This document shows positions 46,269 to 55,099 of a stretch of DNA of 64,000 nucleotides, one piece after another. The stretch lies in the NCBI GenBank assembly GCA_903642225.1, contig CAHJWI010000008.1, forward strand, positions 45,427 through 109,426, read 5' to 3'. This stretch comes from Acidobacteriaceae bacterium (lineage in GTDB: Bacteria; Acidobacteriota; Terriglobia; Terriglobales; Acidobacteriaceae). The position numbers and the translations under genes are program-made. Position 1 is the first letter of the stretch; every line of letters begins with the position of its first letter. The notes below the pieces were generated by a model. That model saw only the letters and a list, made by a program, of their open reading frames with translations. It was not told where the DNA came from and did no database searches.

Positions 46269-46976
46269 ATGTTCAAGATCCGCTCCCGGCGGCACCGCGC
46301 TGGGCTGTCATCGGCCACTCGCCGCCTCTGCACAACATCCGTAGCAGTTTGTCTTTCTCTGATTCCAGCTCAGCACCTGCTTGCGCAGAAGGGCGTGTTT
46401 AAGCCGCCGGAGCCGGTTACCTACACCGAGCGCTACGAGATTTTTGGAGCCGCCAATTTCTTGAACGGCCAAGCCGGCCAAAGCCTGCCGAAGCGCTACA
46501 ACATGGGCGGCGGCGAGGTGATGGGAACGTACTGGCTCACGCCGAAATACGGCGTCGCAGCCGACTTCCGGTATGTTGCCGGGTCCACACCGGTGCTCCC
46601 GGGTGGTCAGGCGACGAACCCCCGTGTGCAGACGCGGCCATACGTGAGCCAGGCCATTGGTATGGGCGGCGTGCAATATCACTTTCGCGGCAACCACTAC
46701 GGCGGGATCAACTTTCATGCGCTGGCGGGCGTAACGCACGGCGATTTCGATCACAGCAATCCAGGCCTGCCCACAGGCAGCTTTACGTCTGTGACCGGCC
46801 TGTACAGCAATCGCACATCAGCAATGGCTGTTGCCGGACCGAGCATTGAGTTCAATCGCTCGGCCCACTTAGCGGTTCGGCTGTCTCCAGAGATTGTCTT
46901 CGAACACTTTGGCGATGAACTGCGGGAGTTCTTCTCGTTCTCCGGCGGAGTTGTGTACCGCTTCGGCGAGCGCTGA
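46269..46976 (+). CDS. Outer-membrane beta-barrel protein
   Basis: 235 residues from ATG 46269, preceded by GGAGGA. N-terminal export segment (SVAVCLSLIPAQHLLAQ), then alternating aromatic/polar strands (YEIFGAANFLNGQ, GGGEVMGTYWLTPKYGVAADFRYVAG, MGGVQYHFRGNHYGGINFHALAGVTHG, HLAVRLSPEIVFEHFG) of an OmpA/opacity-like eight-strand barrel. No peptidoglycan-binding OmpA domain follows. The ligand or role is unknown. It converges on glgC with a hairpin between. Confidence 0.78.
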   Translation: MFKIRSRRHRAGLSSATRRLCTTSVAVCLSLIPAQHLLAQKGVFKPPEPVTYTERYEIFGAANFLNGQAGQSLPKRYNMGGGEVMGTYWLTPKYGVAADFRYVAGSTPVLPGGQATNPRVQTRPYVSQAIGMGGVQYHFRGNHYGGINFHALAGVTHGDFDHSNPGLPTGSFTSVTGLYSNRTSAMAVAGPSIEFNRSAHLAVRLSPEIVFEHFGDELREFFSFSGGVVYRFGER

Positions 46977-46997
46977 GCAAGAGAGTGTGATGTAAAA

Positions 46998-47024
46998 GGG
47001 GCCTCGATATCTTTTCGAGCCCCC
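46998..47024. terminator. Hairpin between convergent barrel gene and glgC
   Basis: GGGGCCTCGA pairs with TCGAGCCCC with one bulged C and a loop of TATCTTT. It lies in the 90-bp gap between convergent stops and probably ends the plus-strand barrel message; the T-run is poor (CCCTCCC follows). Confidence 0.5.
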
Positions 47025-47066
47025 TCCCGCTCTAGTGCCGGAGTGAGCAGCAAACTTAAATTGCGG

Positions 47067-48326
47067 TTACATCGTCTGCAGAAACTCCTGAGACACCGGA
47101 TTTTCATACAGAGATCCGTCCCGTGTCACCACCGTCAACCCACTTGGCGTAACGAAGTAGCGCTCTTTGTCTGCTTTTGCGTCATAGCCAATGACTGTGC
47201 CGTCCGGGACCTCAACGTCACGGTCGATGATAGCGCGTCGAATTTTGCAATGGCGTCCCACGACGACGTGCTGAAAAATCACGGAGCTGTCCACGTCGGA
47301 GTAGGAATTGACGCGCACATCCTGTGAGAGCACGCTTTGCCGCACCGCAGAGCCGGAGATGACACATCCCGGCGAAACTACAGAGTTTACGGCCATACCG
47401 GTGCGGCCCATCTCGCCGAAGACAAACTTTGCAGGCGGATACTGTGTGGGACGGGTACGCATTGGCCATTCGCGGTCATACAGATTGAAGATGGGCGCGA
47501 CGGAGCAGATGTCGAGGTTTGCTTCATAGTAGGCGTCCAGCGTGCCCACGTCGCGCCAGTACAGTGCCTCCTGGCGATTTTCATCGACGAAGTTGTACGC
47601 CGACACCTTGTACCGGCCCAGCAGCTTTGGCAGGATGTTGTGGCCGAAGTCATGTTTGGAGCCTTCGATTTCCGCATCTGCGATGAGTTCCGGAATCAAC
47701 ACGTCGGTGTTGAACAGGTAGATGCCCATGGAGGCGTCCACCTTGTCAGGATTGAACGGCGAACGGACCTTGGTAGACTTCGGCTTTTCTTCAAAGCCGG
47801 TCACCTCGCCGTTGCGCGAAACCTCAACCACACCGAAGCCCGCCACCTCGTCAGGATCGACAGCCAGGGTGGCGATGGTGCAGGCAGCACCGGAGGCTTC
47901 ATGCTGCTCCAGCATCTTGCCATAGTCCATTTTGTAGATGTGATCGCCGGACAGGATGAGCACATACTTCGGCTCTTCTGACCCGATGGAGTAGATGTTC
48001 TGGTAGACGGCGTCTGCGGTTCCCTGGTACCAGCTCTTGTTGACGCGCTGCATGGGCGGCAAAATTTCGATGAACTCGCCCAGTTCATTGGCGACGACAG
48101 GACCCCAGCCTTCGCGGATGTGCCTGTTAAGCGACAGGGCCTTGTACTGCGTCATGATATACACGCGCCGCAGGTCACTATTGATGCAGTTGGACAGTGT
48201 TATGTCGATAATGCGGTATTGACCTGCAAACGGCACAGCGGGTTTTGCCCGCTCACGAGTCAGGGGGAAAAGCCGCTCACCCGCACCACCAGCAAGGAGA
48301 ACTCCAAGCGTATCCTTCATATCCAT
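47067..48326 (-). CDS. glgC: Glucose-1-phosphate adenylyltransferase
   Basis: Makes ADP-glucose for glycogen synthesis. 419 residues, close to the bacterial norm. N-terminal LLAGGAGERLFPLTRERAKPAVPFAGQYRIID contains the nucleotide loop and regulatory Arg/Lys region; GTADAVYQN, ILSGDHIYKMDY (substrate site), GFEEKPKS, and YWRDVGTLDAYYEANLD are family motifs. The C-terminal left-handed beta-helix (VVSPGCVISGSAVRQSVLSQDVRV) follows. GGGAG precedes the ATG at 48326. glgA and glgB are not in the window, so glgC is solitary here. Confidence 0.96.
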   Translation of the reverse strand: MDMKDTLGVLLAGGAGERLFPLTRERAKPAVPFAGQYRIIDITLSNCINSDLRRVYIMTQYKALSLNRHIREGWGPVVANELGEFIEILPPMQRVNKSWYQGTADAVYQNIYSIGSEEPKYVLILSGDHIYKMDYGKMLEQHEASGAACTIATLAVDPDEVAGFGVVEVSRNGEVTGFEEKPKSTKVRSPFNPDKVDASMGIYLFNTDVLIPELIADAEIEGSKHDFGHNILPKLLGRYKVSAYNFVDENRQEALYWRDVGTLDAYYEANLDICSVAPIFNLYDREWPMRTRPTQYPPAKFVFGEMGRTGMAVNSVVSPGCVISGSAVRQSVLSQDVRVNSYSDVDSSVIFQHVVVGRHCKIRRAIIDRDVEVPDGTVIGYDAKADKERYFVTPSGLTVVTRDGSLYENPVSQEFLQTM

Positions 48327-48507
48327 GCACTCCCGTCACGCGGAAAGTGGAGTAAGCCGGTGACAACGGCCATTGGATGCTGAAAGTAGTGAAGTTGGCA
48401 AGCGTGTTTTTCTGTTTCATCAGAAAGCCAAGCTAAGTTGCCTTTGAAGGTTTATCGGCAGCGTTCGCGGTGGCAATCCCACGCAGGCCGTCAGGGATGC
48501 TCCCCTT

Positions 48508-48801
48508 TTAGGACCCGCCTTCGCCCTGTGGCATCTCGGAGTCTGGCAGCGAAATACGCAGGGAGCGAAGGAAGCTGACGTCGTTTTGTGTAAAGCTGCC
48601 TGGCTCGGCCTCGGTCACATCTGTGTCGGTGTCATCTTCAGAGACTTCGTTCAAACCGATTGTGGCCTCAAGCATGAGCAGCACGTCAAACCCCTGCTCA
48701 CGAATTTCCTGAACCACGCCAGAGATGGATTCTGAATCGGAGACGGATTCACGAATCGCCTCGCCCAGCTGTTGTATGAGTTGTTTTACCTTCACGTTCA
48801 T
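48508..48801 (-). CDS. Small acidic protein of unknown function
   Basis: 97 residues from ATG 48801 (MNVKVKQLIQQLGEAIRESV). The N-terminal half is helical and the middle (GVVQEIREQGFDVLLMLEATIGL) resembles a compact mixed fold. The C-terminal half is strongly acidic (DDTDTDVTEAE) and ends in a disordered MPQGEGGS. No family recognised. It stands alone, 181 bp from glgC. Coding is supported by composition and a purine-rich AGTGGGG upstream. Confidence 0.6.
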   Translation of the reverse strand: MNVKVKQLIQQLGEAIRESVSDSESISGVVQEIREQGFDVLLMLEATIGLNEVSEDDTDTDVTEAEPGSFTQNDVSFLRSLRISLPDSEMPQGEGGS

Positions 48802-48944
48802 CAACACCCCACTTCATCTCTGCGCGCCCGCAGTGTACACGGGTCATTCACCCATTAGACGCGAATTTCTAATCAGTGACACGGCAGATTTAAGATGTAG
48901 CGGGGTCTCCTGTGCGAAAAGGAAGCAAAAGCAGGTGTATCCGT

Positions 48945-49088
48945 TCAAGCTCGTGTGTGGTGGTCGTGCCAGGCATGTTCCAACTGCTCGGCGAGTACCG
49001 AAACGGGCTGAGTCTTCTTCTGCCACACCAGAAATCCCGCTGCTGCCGCGCATACTCCACCTACCGCCCAGATAAACTTTCGCATCAT
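48945..49088 (-). CDS. 47-residue single-membrane-segment peptide
   Basis: Read on the minus strand from ATG 49088 (or the adjacent ATG 49085) to TGA at 48945: MMRKFIWAVGGVCAAAAGFL then a charged tail with QKKTQPVSVLAEQLEHAW and HDHHTRA. The first part is a typical membrane helix with Gly/Ala packing positions, and GGAG lies six bases before the second ATG. A longer open frame on the same strand (to 49224) in another phase has unbiased, motif-free content and no good start signal, so I prefer this small gene. It resembles YtxH-like small membrane proteins only in size and layout. Confidence 0.55.
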   Translation of the reverse strand: MMRKFIWAVGGVCAAAAGFLVWQKKTQPVSVLAEQLEHAWHDHHTRA

Positions 49089-49222
49089 GATCTCCGTCTT
49101 GCAGCCCTTCAGGTTTGTGTTGGTAGCTGTCAGATGCGTGAAATCGTCCGATTGAGTAGCACGGTGCCAAACTTGCGCGACAAGGGTCTTCGGGACGGTT
49201 GATGCTCACGTAAACTTCAGCC

Positions 49223-49672
49223 ATGGATCGTGTGCGATTTGGGCGGGTGTTGGGTCGCGGTGCCAGAATGGCCGCACAGACCGCCTATGCAGCATTGGAT
49301 GCCGCCGCCTCTCCTGCGCCGCAGCAGCACCGTCCAGTCGTGCATCGGCCGGCTGTCGCACCCACGGTATTGGATCCCGTGGGCCAGAGGACCACGCCGA
49401 AACAGCTTGGATCCGCACCCCGGGCGCGGCAGCGCAGGCCAACTGCGCTTTTTGCACCTTTTCGCAAGGCGACACACGCAGTTTCGCTGGAGGTGACGGG
49501 CAGCTTCTTTGCCTTGTTTACCCTGTCCTTTGCTGGAGGCGTATGGCACCAGCGGGACCAGATGCATGCCGGGCTTGAGGGGGTACTGCAGCTGGCGCTG
49601 TTCTGCGTAGTGACGTGTTTTTTTGCGTACTGCTCCATCAGCAGCTTCGTGCGGGCTCGCCGGTTGCGCTAG
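49223..49672 (+). CDS. Hypothetical membrane protein with C-terminal hairpin
   Basis: 149 residues starting at ATG 49223. The first ~80 residues are Ala/Pro/Arg-rich and probably cytoplasmic or disordered (FGRVLGRGARMAAQTAYAAL at the start). Then come two hydrophobic segments (VTGSFFALFTLSFAGGVW and VLQLALFCVVTCFFAYCSI), ending in a basic RARRLR. No family recognised. It converges on the exported protein 8 bp away. Confidence 0.65.
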   Translation: MDRVRFGRVLGRGARMAAQTAYAALDAAASPAPQQHRPVVHRPAVAPTVLDPVGQRTTPKQLGSAPRARQRRPTALFAPFRKATHAVSLEVTGSFFALFTLSFAGGVWHQRDQMHAGLEGVLQLALFCVVTCFFAYCSISSFVRARRLR

Positions 49673-49680
49673 GCGAACAC

Positions 49681-50454
49681 CTAACGGCGGTGAGTATGAG
49701 CCGCAGGAATGGGTGGCGCACCTGCACGAACGGCGTCCCTGGCCAGCGGCATACCTGGATCGATTCGGAAGTCGTAAACGATGAGGGCACCGGCGCGCGG
49801 CTGCCTGGGCACGGGAACAAGCGCATACTCCCCGGGCACCAGGGGCTTCTCTGCGGAGAGCCGCAACCAGCCGTCGGGCAACGACTCCGCCTGCAGACAG
49901 ACCAGGGGGGTGGCGCAGGCGGTTCCCTGCGCAATCTGGTCGAAGCGGACGTGGGGGATCGTACGGCCAGACCCCTGTTGGGTCGCCTGTACGAGCGCCC
50001 ATCCGGTAGGGTTACCGCGGCCAGCATCGCCGGTGTTTTCCGTCCTGTCGGCTGTGTGCAGAAAGATGACGGGAGTGGTTGTGCGCAGGTCTGCCTTGGC
50101 ATGTGCGCCCATCAGGGTGTGGCTTGGTGCGGTGCCGCCGTCGGCGTCCACGTTCGCAGGTTCTGTGATGGACGCGTGGTGTATGGGGACAAGCGCAGCT
50201 GCGCCTTCCGACGTATCTAAAGCCCAGGGAACATTGCCATTGGGTACAGCCAGACCGGGTGCGACCAGCAGCGTGCCCTGCACAATGGTGTATGCGCCGG
50301 TTTTTGCCGGGGGCGCGGCAGTCGCCGGGTTAGGCGCGGTGGCCGTAGGGTCGGCTGTTTGCGCACCGCACGCTGTCGCGCAACACACCACGATGCCGCA
50401 GCATTTCAGTAGCACTGAACGAATACGTCTTCCATCGCGCACTCGCGACAGCAT
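49681..50454 (-). CDS. Exported protein of unknown function
   Basis: 257 residues with a basic N-terminus and hydrophobic export segment (VLLKCCGIVVCCATACGAQT; a Cys within it leaves a lipoprotein possible). The body is Pro/Thr/Ala-rich with a central IVQGTLLVAPG strand, HTADRTENTGDAGRGN, and a closing LVPGEYALVPVPRQPRAGALIVYDFRID that resembles beta-sandwich proteins that present short surface loops. Family not recognised. It is divergent from gcvT across 70 bp. Confidence 0.65.
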   Translation of the reverse strand: MLSRVRDGRRIRSVLLKCCGIVVCCATACGAQTADPTATAPNPATAAPPAKTGAYTIVQGTLLVAPGLAVPNGNVPWALDTSEGAAALVPIHHASITEPANVDADGGTAPSHTLMGAHAKADLRTTTPVIFLHTADRTENTGDAGRGNPTGWALVQATQQGSGRTIPHVRFDQIAQGTACATPLVCLQAESLPDGWLRLSAEKPLVPGEYALVPVPRQPRAGALIVYDFRIDPGMPLARDAVRAGAPPIPAAHTHRR

Positions 50455-50524
50455 ACGCCCATCGTGGTCCTAGCACCATTCCCGGCAGCGGGTCCGCTGC
50501 TACCATCGTGAGCAGGAGCACCTC

Positions 50525-51718
50525 ATGAGCACGCCTGCAAACGCCATCGATTCGTCCCTGGCCGCACCTGTCGAAGCCGTACCCGTCACCCAGCCTCTGC
50601 GCCGCACGGCACTTTTCGAAATGCACAGGGCCTTGGGAGCAAAGATGGTTGACTTCGGCGGATGGGAGATGCCGGTGCAATACGCGGGCCTGGTGGCGGA
50701 GCACAACGCCGTGCGAACTGCCGTGGGTGTGTTCGACGTCAGTCATATGGGGTGCATCCAGCTGCGCGGACCAGGGTCGCTGAACGCGGTGCAGGTGCTG
50801 TTGATGAACGACGCCAGCCGGTTGCAGGTGGGCCAGGCGCACTACAGCGCCATGCTGACGCCGGCGGGTACGTTTGTGGACGATGTGGTGCTGCACAAGC
50901 TGAGCGAAAACGACTACCTCATCGTGATCAACGCCGGCACGCGCGAAAAGGACATCCATTGGGTGCGTAAGACGATTGGGCAAATGCCCAGCGTGCACAT
51001 CAGCGATTACAGCGACCTGTACACGCAGATCGCCATCCAGGGGCCGCGGGCGAAAGACACGCTTCAAAAGCTGACGGATACAGACCTGAGCACCCTCAAG
51101 AGCTACTGGTTTACGTGGGGCAAGGTCGCCGGCCTGTATAACGTGCTGATTGCGCGCACCGGGTACACCGGCGAGGACGGCTTCGAGATTTACGTGCCTA
51201 GCGACGTACCCACCAGCGAGAAGGTGTGGAAGGCCGTGTTTGAGGCAGGCGAGGAGTTCGGCATTCAGGCAGCCGGCCTTGGCGCACGCAATACGCTTCG
51301 GCTTGAAAGCAGCATGGCGCTGTATGGTCACGAAATTTCAGACACGATCAACGTGTTTGAAGCGCGCCTGACGCGGTACTGCAAGCTGGAGAAAGAGGCG
51401 GATTTTGTTGGGAAGCAGGTGCTGAGCGAAATCGAGCGGCCTGGTCGCGAACTGGTCGGTCTGGAGATGGTGGAGCGTGGCATTGCGCGGGACGGCTACC
51501 CGGTCCGAACGCTTGAGGGTGAGTTGATTGGCGTGGTCACTAGCGGATCGCCTTCGCCTACGTTGAAGACGAACATAGCTATGGCTTTTGTTCCCATCAG
51601 CGAGGCGGCGCACGGCAACGAGGTTGCCGTTGAGATTCGTGGTGCTCTGGTTAGGGCCAAGGTGGTGGCGACACCGTTCTACAAGCGGACTAGGAAGCCT
51701 GCGGAGATCGTCAGCTAA
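50525..51718 (+). CDS. gcvT: Aminomethyltransferase (glycine cleavage T-protein)
   Basis: Takes the aminomethyl group from the lipoyl arm of GcvH and makes 5,10-methylene-THF and ammonia. 397 residues. N-terminal LFEMHRALGAKMVDFGGWEMPVQY, VFDVSHMGCIQLRGPGS, and the catalytic Asp in TFVDDVVL; later IARTGYTGEDGFEIYVP and LGARNTLRLESSMALYGHE (folate site), and the C-terminal VTSGSPSPTLKTNIAMAFV. CAGGAG lies seven bases before ATG 50525. The family is usually 360-375 residues; the extra ~20 residues are at the N-terminus. Its stop overlaps the stop of the convergent MarR gene by 4 bp. Confidence 0.96.
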   Translation: MSTPANAIDSSLAAPVEAVPVTQPLRRTALFEMHRALGAKMVDFGGWEMPVQYAGLVAEHNAVRTAVGVFDVSHMGCIQLRGPGSLNAVQVLLMNDASRLQVGQAHYSAMLTPAGTFVDDVVLHKLSENDYLIVINAGTREKDIHWVRKTIGQMPSVHISDYSDLYTQIAIQGPRAKDTLQKLTDTDLSTLKSYWFTWGKVAGLYNVLIARTGYTGEDGFEIYVPSDVPTSEKVWKAVFEAGEEFGIQAAGLGARNTLRLESSMALYGHEISDTINVFEARLTRYCKLEKEADFVGKQVLSEIERPGRELVGLEMVERGIARDGYPVRTLEGELIGVVTSGSPSPTLKTNIAMAFVPISEAAHGNEVAVEIRGALVRAKVVATPFYKRTRKPAEIVS

Positions 51719-52215
51719 GCCGGATCTGGCGCTTCGAGAGTCACATGCTGAACCTGCAAAGCGGCCTGCGCCGCTAAACCAACTCTTTTCAGGCTGGCTC
51801 GCAGTGCCGTGCGCTCGGCCGCACATAGTGGTGCCATGAGCATGTCGATGTCGTGCTCATGCTTCCGGTACAGCTTTTCGATGAGCGCTCTGCCGCAGGG
51901 GGTCAGGTCGACAGTGCGGACGCGCCGGTCGTTTGAGCCGGACACACGGTTCACCAGACCGCGATCGGCCATGCGATCCACTGCAGCGGTCATGGACGCG
52001 TTGGCGAGGTGGACCTTATCACCCAGCGTGGAGATGCGCATCGGACCCTTGTGCAGCAGAGCCTCCAAAATCATGAAGTCCGAGAGCCCGATGCCGAGCG
52101 AAGCGATGGAATGCTCCATGAGCGCCTGCAGCGAACGGTGGGCTTTCATCATGACCAGCCACACTGACGCCGCAGTGGGAATTTGCTGCTCCGGCCTGGC
52201 TTGCTGATGGTCCAT
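51715..52215 (-). CDS. MarR-family transcriptional regulator
   Basis: 166 residues from ATG 52215, preceded by AAGGTG. Winged helix-turn-helix of the MarR type: SDFMILEALLHKGPMRISTLGDKVHLANASMTAAVDRMADRGLVNRV, with the wing carrying SNDRRVRTVDLTPCGRALIEKLY. N- and C-terminal helices would form the dimer interface. It lies between gcvT and gcvH on the opposite strand, divergent from gcvH across ~130 bp, so it may control itself and gcvH, although MarR proteins more often sense phenolics or oxidants. The ligand is unknown. Confidence 0.88.
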   Translation of the reverse strand: MDHQQARPEQQIPTAASVWLVMMKAHRSLQALMEHSIASLGIGLSDFMILEALLHKGPMRISTLGDKVHLANASMTAAVDRMADRGLVNRVSGSNDRRVRTVDLTPCGRALIEKLYRKHEHDIDMLMAPLCAAERTALRASLKRVGLAAQAALQVQHVTLEAPDPA

Positions 52216-52344
52216 CGCTACACCTTCGATGCGCACGCGCCACAAAACGCCTCGGAGTCTGGCAATTGCGTCTGGGTTAGTGGTTTTCGCACAGCTTTCC
52301 ACAACGTCATATCTCCAGCGCTGGTTCGTCATAAAATTACAGTC
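52216..52344. promoter_or_regulatory. Divergent MarR / gcvH intergenic region
   Basis: 129 bp between the start codons of the MarR regulator (leftward) and gcvH (rightward). It must hold both promoters, and would be the expected place for MarR operators. I see no clean palindrome and only a weak AT-rich CATAAAAT just before gcvH, so no box is assigned. The gcvH ribosome-binding site is weak. No glycine riboswitch (tandem GG-rich aptamers) is present here or upstream of gcvT. Confidence 0.35.
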
Positions 52345-52734
52345 ATGAGCTACCCGGCGACCTACCGCTATACCAAAGAGCACGAATGGATTGACAATGA
52401 GGGCGGAACAGCCACCATCGGCATCACCGATCACGCGCAGGAACTGCTCGGCGACATTGTGTTTGTAGACCTGCCGAAGATCGGAACGGCAGTAAAGCAG
52501 AAGGAGTCGTTCGGCTCCGTTGAGAGCGTGAAGGCTGTAAGCGACGTGTACGCGCCGGCCAGCGGTGAGGTCGCGGAGATCAATGAGGCACTGACCACCG
52601 CGCCGGAAACGATCAACACCGACGCCAATACCACGTGGCTCATCAAGGTGAAGCTGACCGACGTGGTGGAATTGGATACCCTGCTGGACGCTGAAGCCTA
52701 CGAGAAGTACGTAAGTCAAGAGACTGGCCACTAA
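52345..52734 (+). CDS. gcvH: Glycine cleavage H-protein
   Basis: Lipoyl carrier of the glycine cleavage system, 129 residues starting at ATG 52345 (MSYPATYRYTKEHEWID). The lipoylated Lys sits in FGSVESVKAVSDVYAPASGEV (about residue 64). IGITDHAQELLGDIVFVDLP and the C-terminal WLIKVKLTDVVELDTLLDAEAY are standard. Same direction as gcvT but separated from it by the antisense MarR gene. gcvPA begins 75 bp downstream. Confidence 0.96.
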   Translation: MSYPATYRYTKEHEWIDNEGGTATIGITDHAQELLGDIVFVDLPKIGTAVKQKESFGSVESVKAVSDVYAPASGEVAEINEALTTAPETINTDANTTWLIKVKLTDVVELDTLLDAEAYEKYVSQETGH

Positions 52735-52809
52735 TCGGCTTTTCCTGTTCTGCTTGATTCCGTTCTGCTTCTTGCTGTTCCAGGTTCAACTGCTGTTTGG
52801 AGACGCCCG

Positions 52810-54168
52810 ATGCGCTACCTGCCGAAGTCCCCCGCCGACCGCGTGGATATGTTGAAGGAGATCGGCGCGGAGTCGATCGATGACTTGTTCTCGACCGTGC
52901 CGCAGCAGTTCCGGCTGACACGCGATCTCGCGATTCCCCGGCAGCACGGCGAGCAGGAAGTGGTAGAAGCTTTCAAATCGTTTGCCGCGCAGAACGCCAC
53001 CGGCTACTCCAGCTTTTTGGGCGCTGGTGCCTACCGGCATTACCGGCCTGTGCTGATCGACGTGCTGAGCCAGCGCGGAGAGTTCCTGACCAGCTACACA
53101 CCCTACCAGCCAGAGATCGCCCAGGGAACGCTGCAGGCACTCTTTGAATTCCAGACGATGATTTGCGAGCTCACAGGCATGGACATTGCCAACGCCAGCA
53201 TGTACGACGGCTCGACCGGCGCTGCAGAAGCCGTCATGATGGCGGTGCGTGTGACTGGTCGAAACGCCGCCGTGGTGGCGCGTACCGTGCACCCGGAGTA
53301 TCGCGAGGTGCTGGCCACCTACGCACAGCATCAGGGTATCCCAACGGCAGAAGTTTCCTACACAACGGAGGGCCGGGTTGACCTTGCTGCGCTGGACGCG
53401 GCCATCACAGGCGACACCGCATGTGTGCTAATCCAATCGCCGAACTTCTTTGGCACGATTGAGGATGTGGCAGCGATTGCCGAGGTCGTGCATGCCAAAG
53501 GTTCCCTGCTGATCGTATCCATTGCCGAAGCGGTCTCGCTGGGTATCGTTAAGCCGCCGGTCGAGGCAGATATCGTTTCGCTGGAAGCGCAGAGCTTTGG
53601 CGTAGCAGTCGGCTATGGTGGGCCCTACTGCGGAGTCATTGCGGCAAAGGAAAAGTTTCTGCGGCAGATGCCGGGGCGCCTTGTGGGTGAGGCGAAAGAT
53701 ACCGAAGGTCGACGTGGTTTTGTGCTGACTCTGTCTACCCGTGAGCAGCATATCCGCCGCGAGAAGGCGACCTCAAATATCTGCACCAACCAGTCGCTGG
53801 TGGCACTAATGGTGACTATCTTTCTGACCGTGTACGGTAAGGGCCTGCGGGAGTTGGCGGAACAGAACCTGGCAAAAGCACACTTTCTCGCTAGTGAGCT
53901 TGGGGTGTCTGGAGCAGTACTGTTCCCCGGCGCGCCGCGATTCAATGAATTCGTGCTGCGAACGCCAACGGCCTCTGCGGACTTAAACGAGGCCCTACTC
54001 GAGAAGAAGATCATCGGCGGTCTGTCGCTGGCAAGGTGGTATCCGGAGTTGGGCGAGGGTGCGTCGCTGTGGTGCGCGACCGAACTAACGACGCGGGCCG
54101 AGATGGATGCCGCAGGCAAAGCCGTTGCGCAGGTGGCGGTCGAATCCAACGAATTGGCGCTTGTGTAA
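52810..54168 (+). CDS. gcvPA: Glycine dehydrogenase (decarboxylating) subunit 1
   Basis: N-terminal half of the P-protein as a separate chain, 452 residues, working with GcvPB to decarboxylate glycine and pass the aminomethyl group to Gcv[20 protein letters not shown] at the start and the family stretches [34 protein letters not shown] and [42 protein letters not shown] identify it. GGAG precedes the ATG at 52810. The stop overlaps the start of the next gene (TAATG). Confidence 0.96.
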   Translation: MRYLPKSPADRVDMLKEIGAESIDDLFSTVPQQFRLTRDLAIPRQHGEQEVVEAFKSFAAQNATGYSSFLGAGAYRHYRPVLIDVLSQRGEFLTSYTPYQPEIAQGTLQALFEFQTMICELTGMDIANASMYDGSTGAAEAVMMAVRVTGRNAAVVARTVHPEYREVLATYAQHQGIPTAEVSYTTEGRVDLAALDAAITGDTACVLIQSPNFFGTIEDVAAIAEVVHAKGSLLIVSIAEAVSLGIVKPPVEADIVSLEAQSFGVAVGYGGPYCGVIAAKEKFLRQMPGRLVGEAKDTEGRRGFVLTLSTREQHIRREKATSNICTNQSLVALMVTIFLTVYGKGLRELAEQNLAKAHFLASELGVSGAVLFPGAPRFNEFVLRTPTASADLNEALLEKKIIGGLSLARWYPELGEGASLWCATELTTRAEMDAAGKAVAQVAVESNELALV

Positions 54169-54515
54169 TGTCTGACTTCACTGATCTTCAAGATGCGCCA
54201 TTGGCCAGCGTGGAGTTTGTGCAGGACTTCCTGCAGTTGCACTTCGACGGTCCGTTGCTCACGCTGTACGCGTGGCCTACGGTGGCAGACGTCGATGGCA
54301 TCTCCGTTGCCTATGGCGAACCGGGGTACCGGGATGCGTTGTGCAGCGTCATCGGCGAAACAGTCAGCACGCCGGAACTGGACGAAGGCCGCTCGCTCAC
54401 GATTGAATTTGAGAACGGCACGGTTTTTGCGCTGAGCCTGCGCGAAGAAGACATCGACGTCGCAGAGGCGGGCAGTTTTCGCAGCACTGCCGACGACGAA
54501 CTGCTGGTGTTTTAA
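54168..54515 (+). CDS. Unknown protein coupled to gcvPA
   Basis: 115 residues starting at the ATG that overlaps the gcvPA stop. The frame is acidic (LREEDIDVAEAG) with LQLHFDGPLLTLYAWP and VIGETVSTPELDEG segments that suggest a small mixed alpha/beta domain. No recognised family, no signal peptide. Position in the gcv run between gcvPA and the OsmC-like gene argues for co-expression; any direct role in glycine cleavage is inference. Confidence 0.7.
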   Translation: MSDFTDLQDAPLASVEFVQDFLQLHFDGPLLTLYAWPTVADVDGISVAYGEPGYRDALCSVIGETVSTPELDEGRSLTIEFENGTVFALSLREEDIDVAEAGSFRSTADDELLVF

Positions 54516-54528
54516 CAAAGGAGCACGC

Positions 54529-55032
54529 ATGATCGGCAATCCGCATCGCTATGTATGTACGCTGCAGTGGACCGGCAACCGCGGCCGCGGAACGTCCGGG
54601 TACCGGGACTACGACCGCTCCTACGACCTGTGTTCTGCCGGCAAGCAGACGCTCTCAGCCTCCGCGGATGCAACCTTCCGCGGTGAGCGCGAAAAGTGGA
54701 ATCCGGAAGAGATGTTGCTGTCGGCGCTCTCGTCCTGTCACATGCTCTCCTATCTGCATATTTGTGCAGACGCCGGCATTGTTGTCACCGCTTATACCGA
54801 CGCTGCAGAAGGCAGCATGGAGTTGAGGACGGACGGCAGCGGTCGATTCATCTCCGTCATCTTGCGACCCCGTGTCACCGTCGCCGCGGGAACTGACGTG
54901 GAGACTGCGCAGATCTTGCATCACCTGGCACATGAGAAGTGCTTCATCGCGAACTCAGTCAATTTTACGATTGAGGTTAACGCAACTGTCGTCATCGCTA
55001 ACAATGAGCAATCTCTCGCAACGAAACTCTGA
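54529..55032 (+). CDS. OsmC/Ohr-family peroxide-reducing protein
   Basis: 167 residues with AAAGGAG upstream of ATG 54529. OsmC fold: NPEEMLLSALSSCHMLSYLHIC contains the first redox Cys (SSCHM, about 66) and HEKCFIANSV the second (about 143). This pair reduces organic peroxides, normally using lipoylated or thiol partners such as dihydrolipoyl proteins. Interestingly it sits in a run for a lipoyl-dependent enzyme. It ends 67 bp before gcvPB. Confidence 0.9.
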   Translation: MIGNPHRYVCTLQWTGNRGRGTSGYRDYDRSYDLCSAGKQTLSASADATFRGEREKWNPEEMLLSALSSCHMLSYLHICADAGIVVTAYTDAAEGSMELRTDGSGRFISVILRPRVTVAAGTDVETAQILHHLAHEKCFIANSVNFTIEVNATVVIANNEQSLATKL

Positions 55033-55099
55033 CCATCGGCAGCACTCGTTCGCAGCAGGTCAAAGGTGTGGTTCGCACAGCACGTATGGGGTTCCCTGA

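Noticed and set aside
48844..49224. A 126-codon minus-strand frame overlapping the small membrane peptide
   Set aside because: No ribosome-binding site, no membrane segment or motif. The 47-residue frame on the same strand has better start signals and a coherent membrane helix.
50455..50524. Glycine riboswitch upstream of gcvT
   Set aside because: Only 70 bp lie before gcvT, too short for a tandem aptamer, and no conserved GG-rich core is visible. The gcvH upstream region also lacks one.
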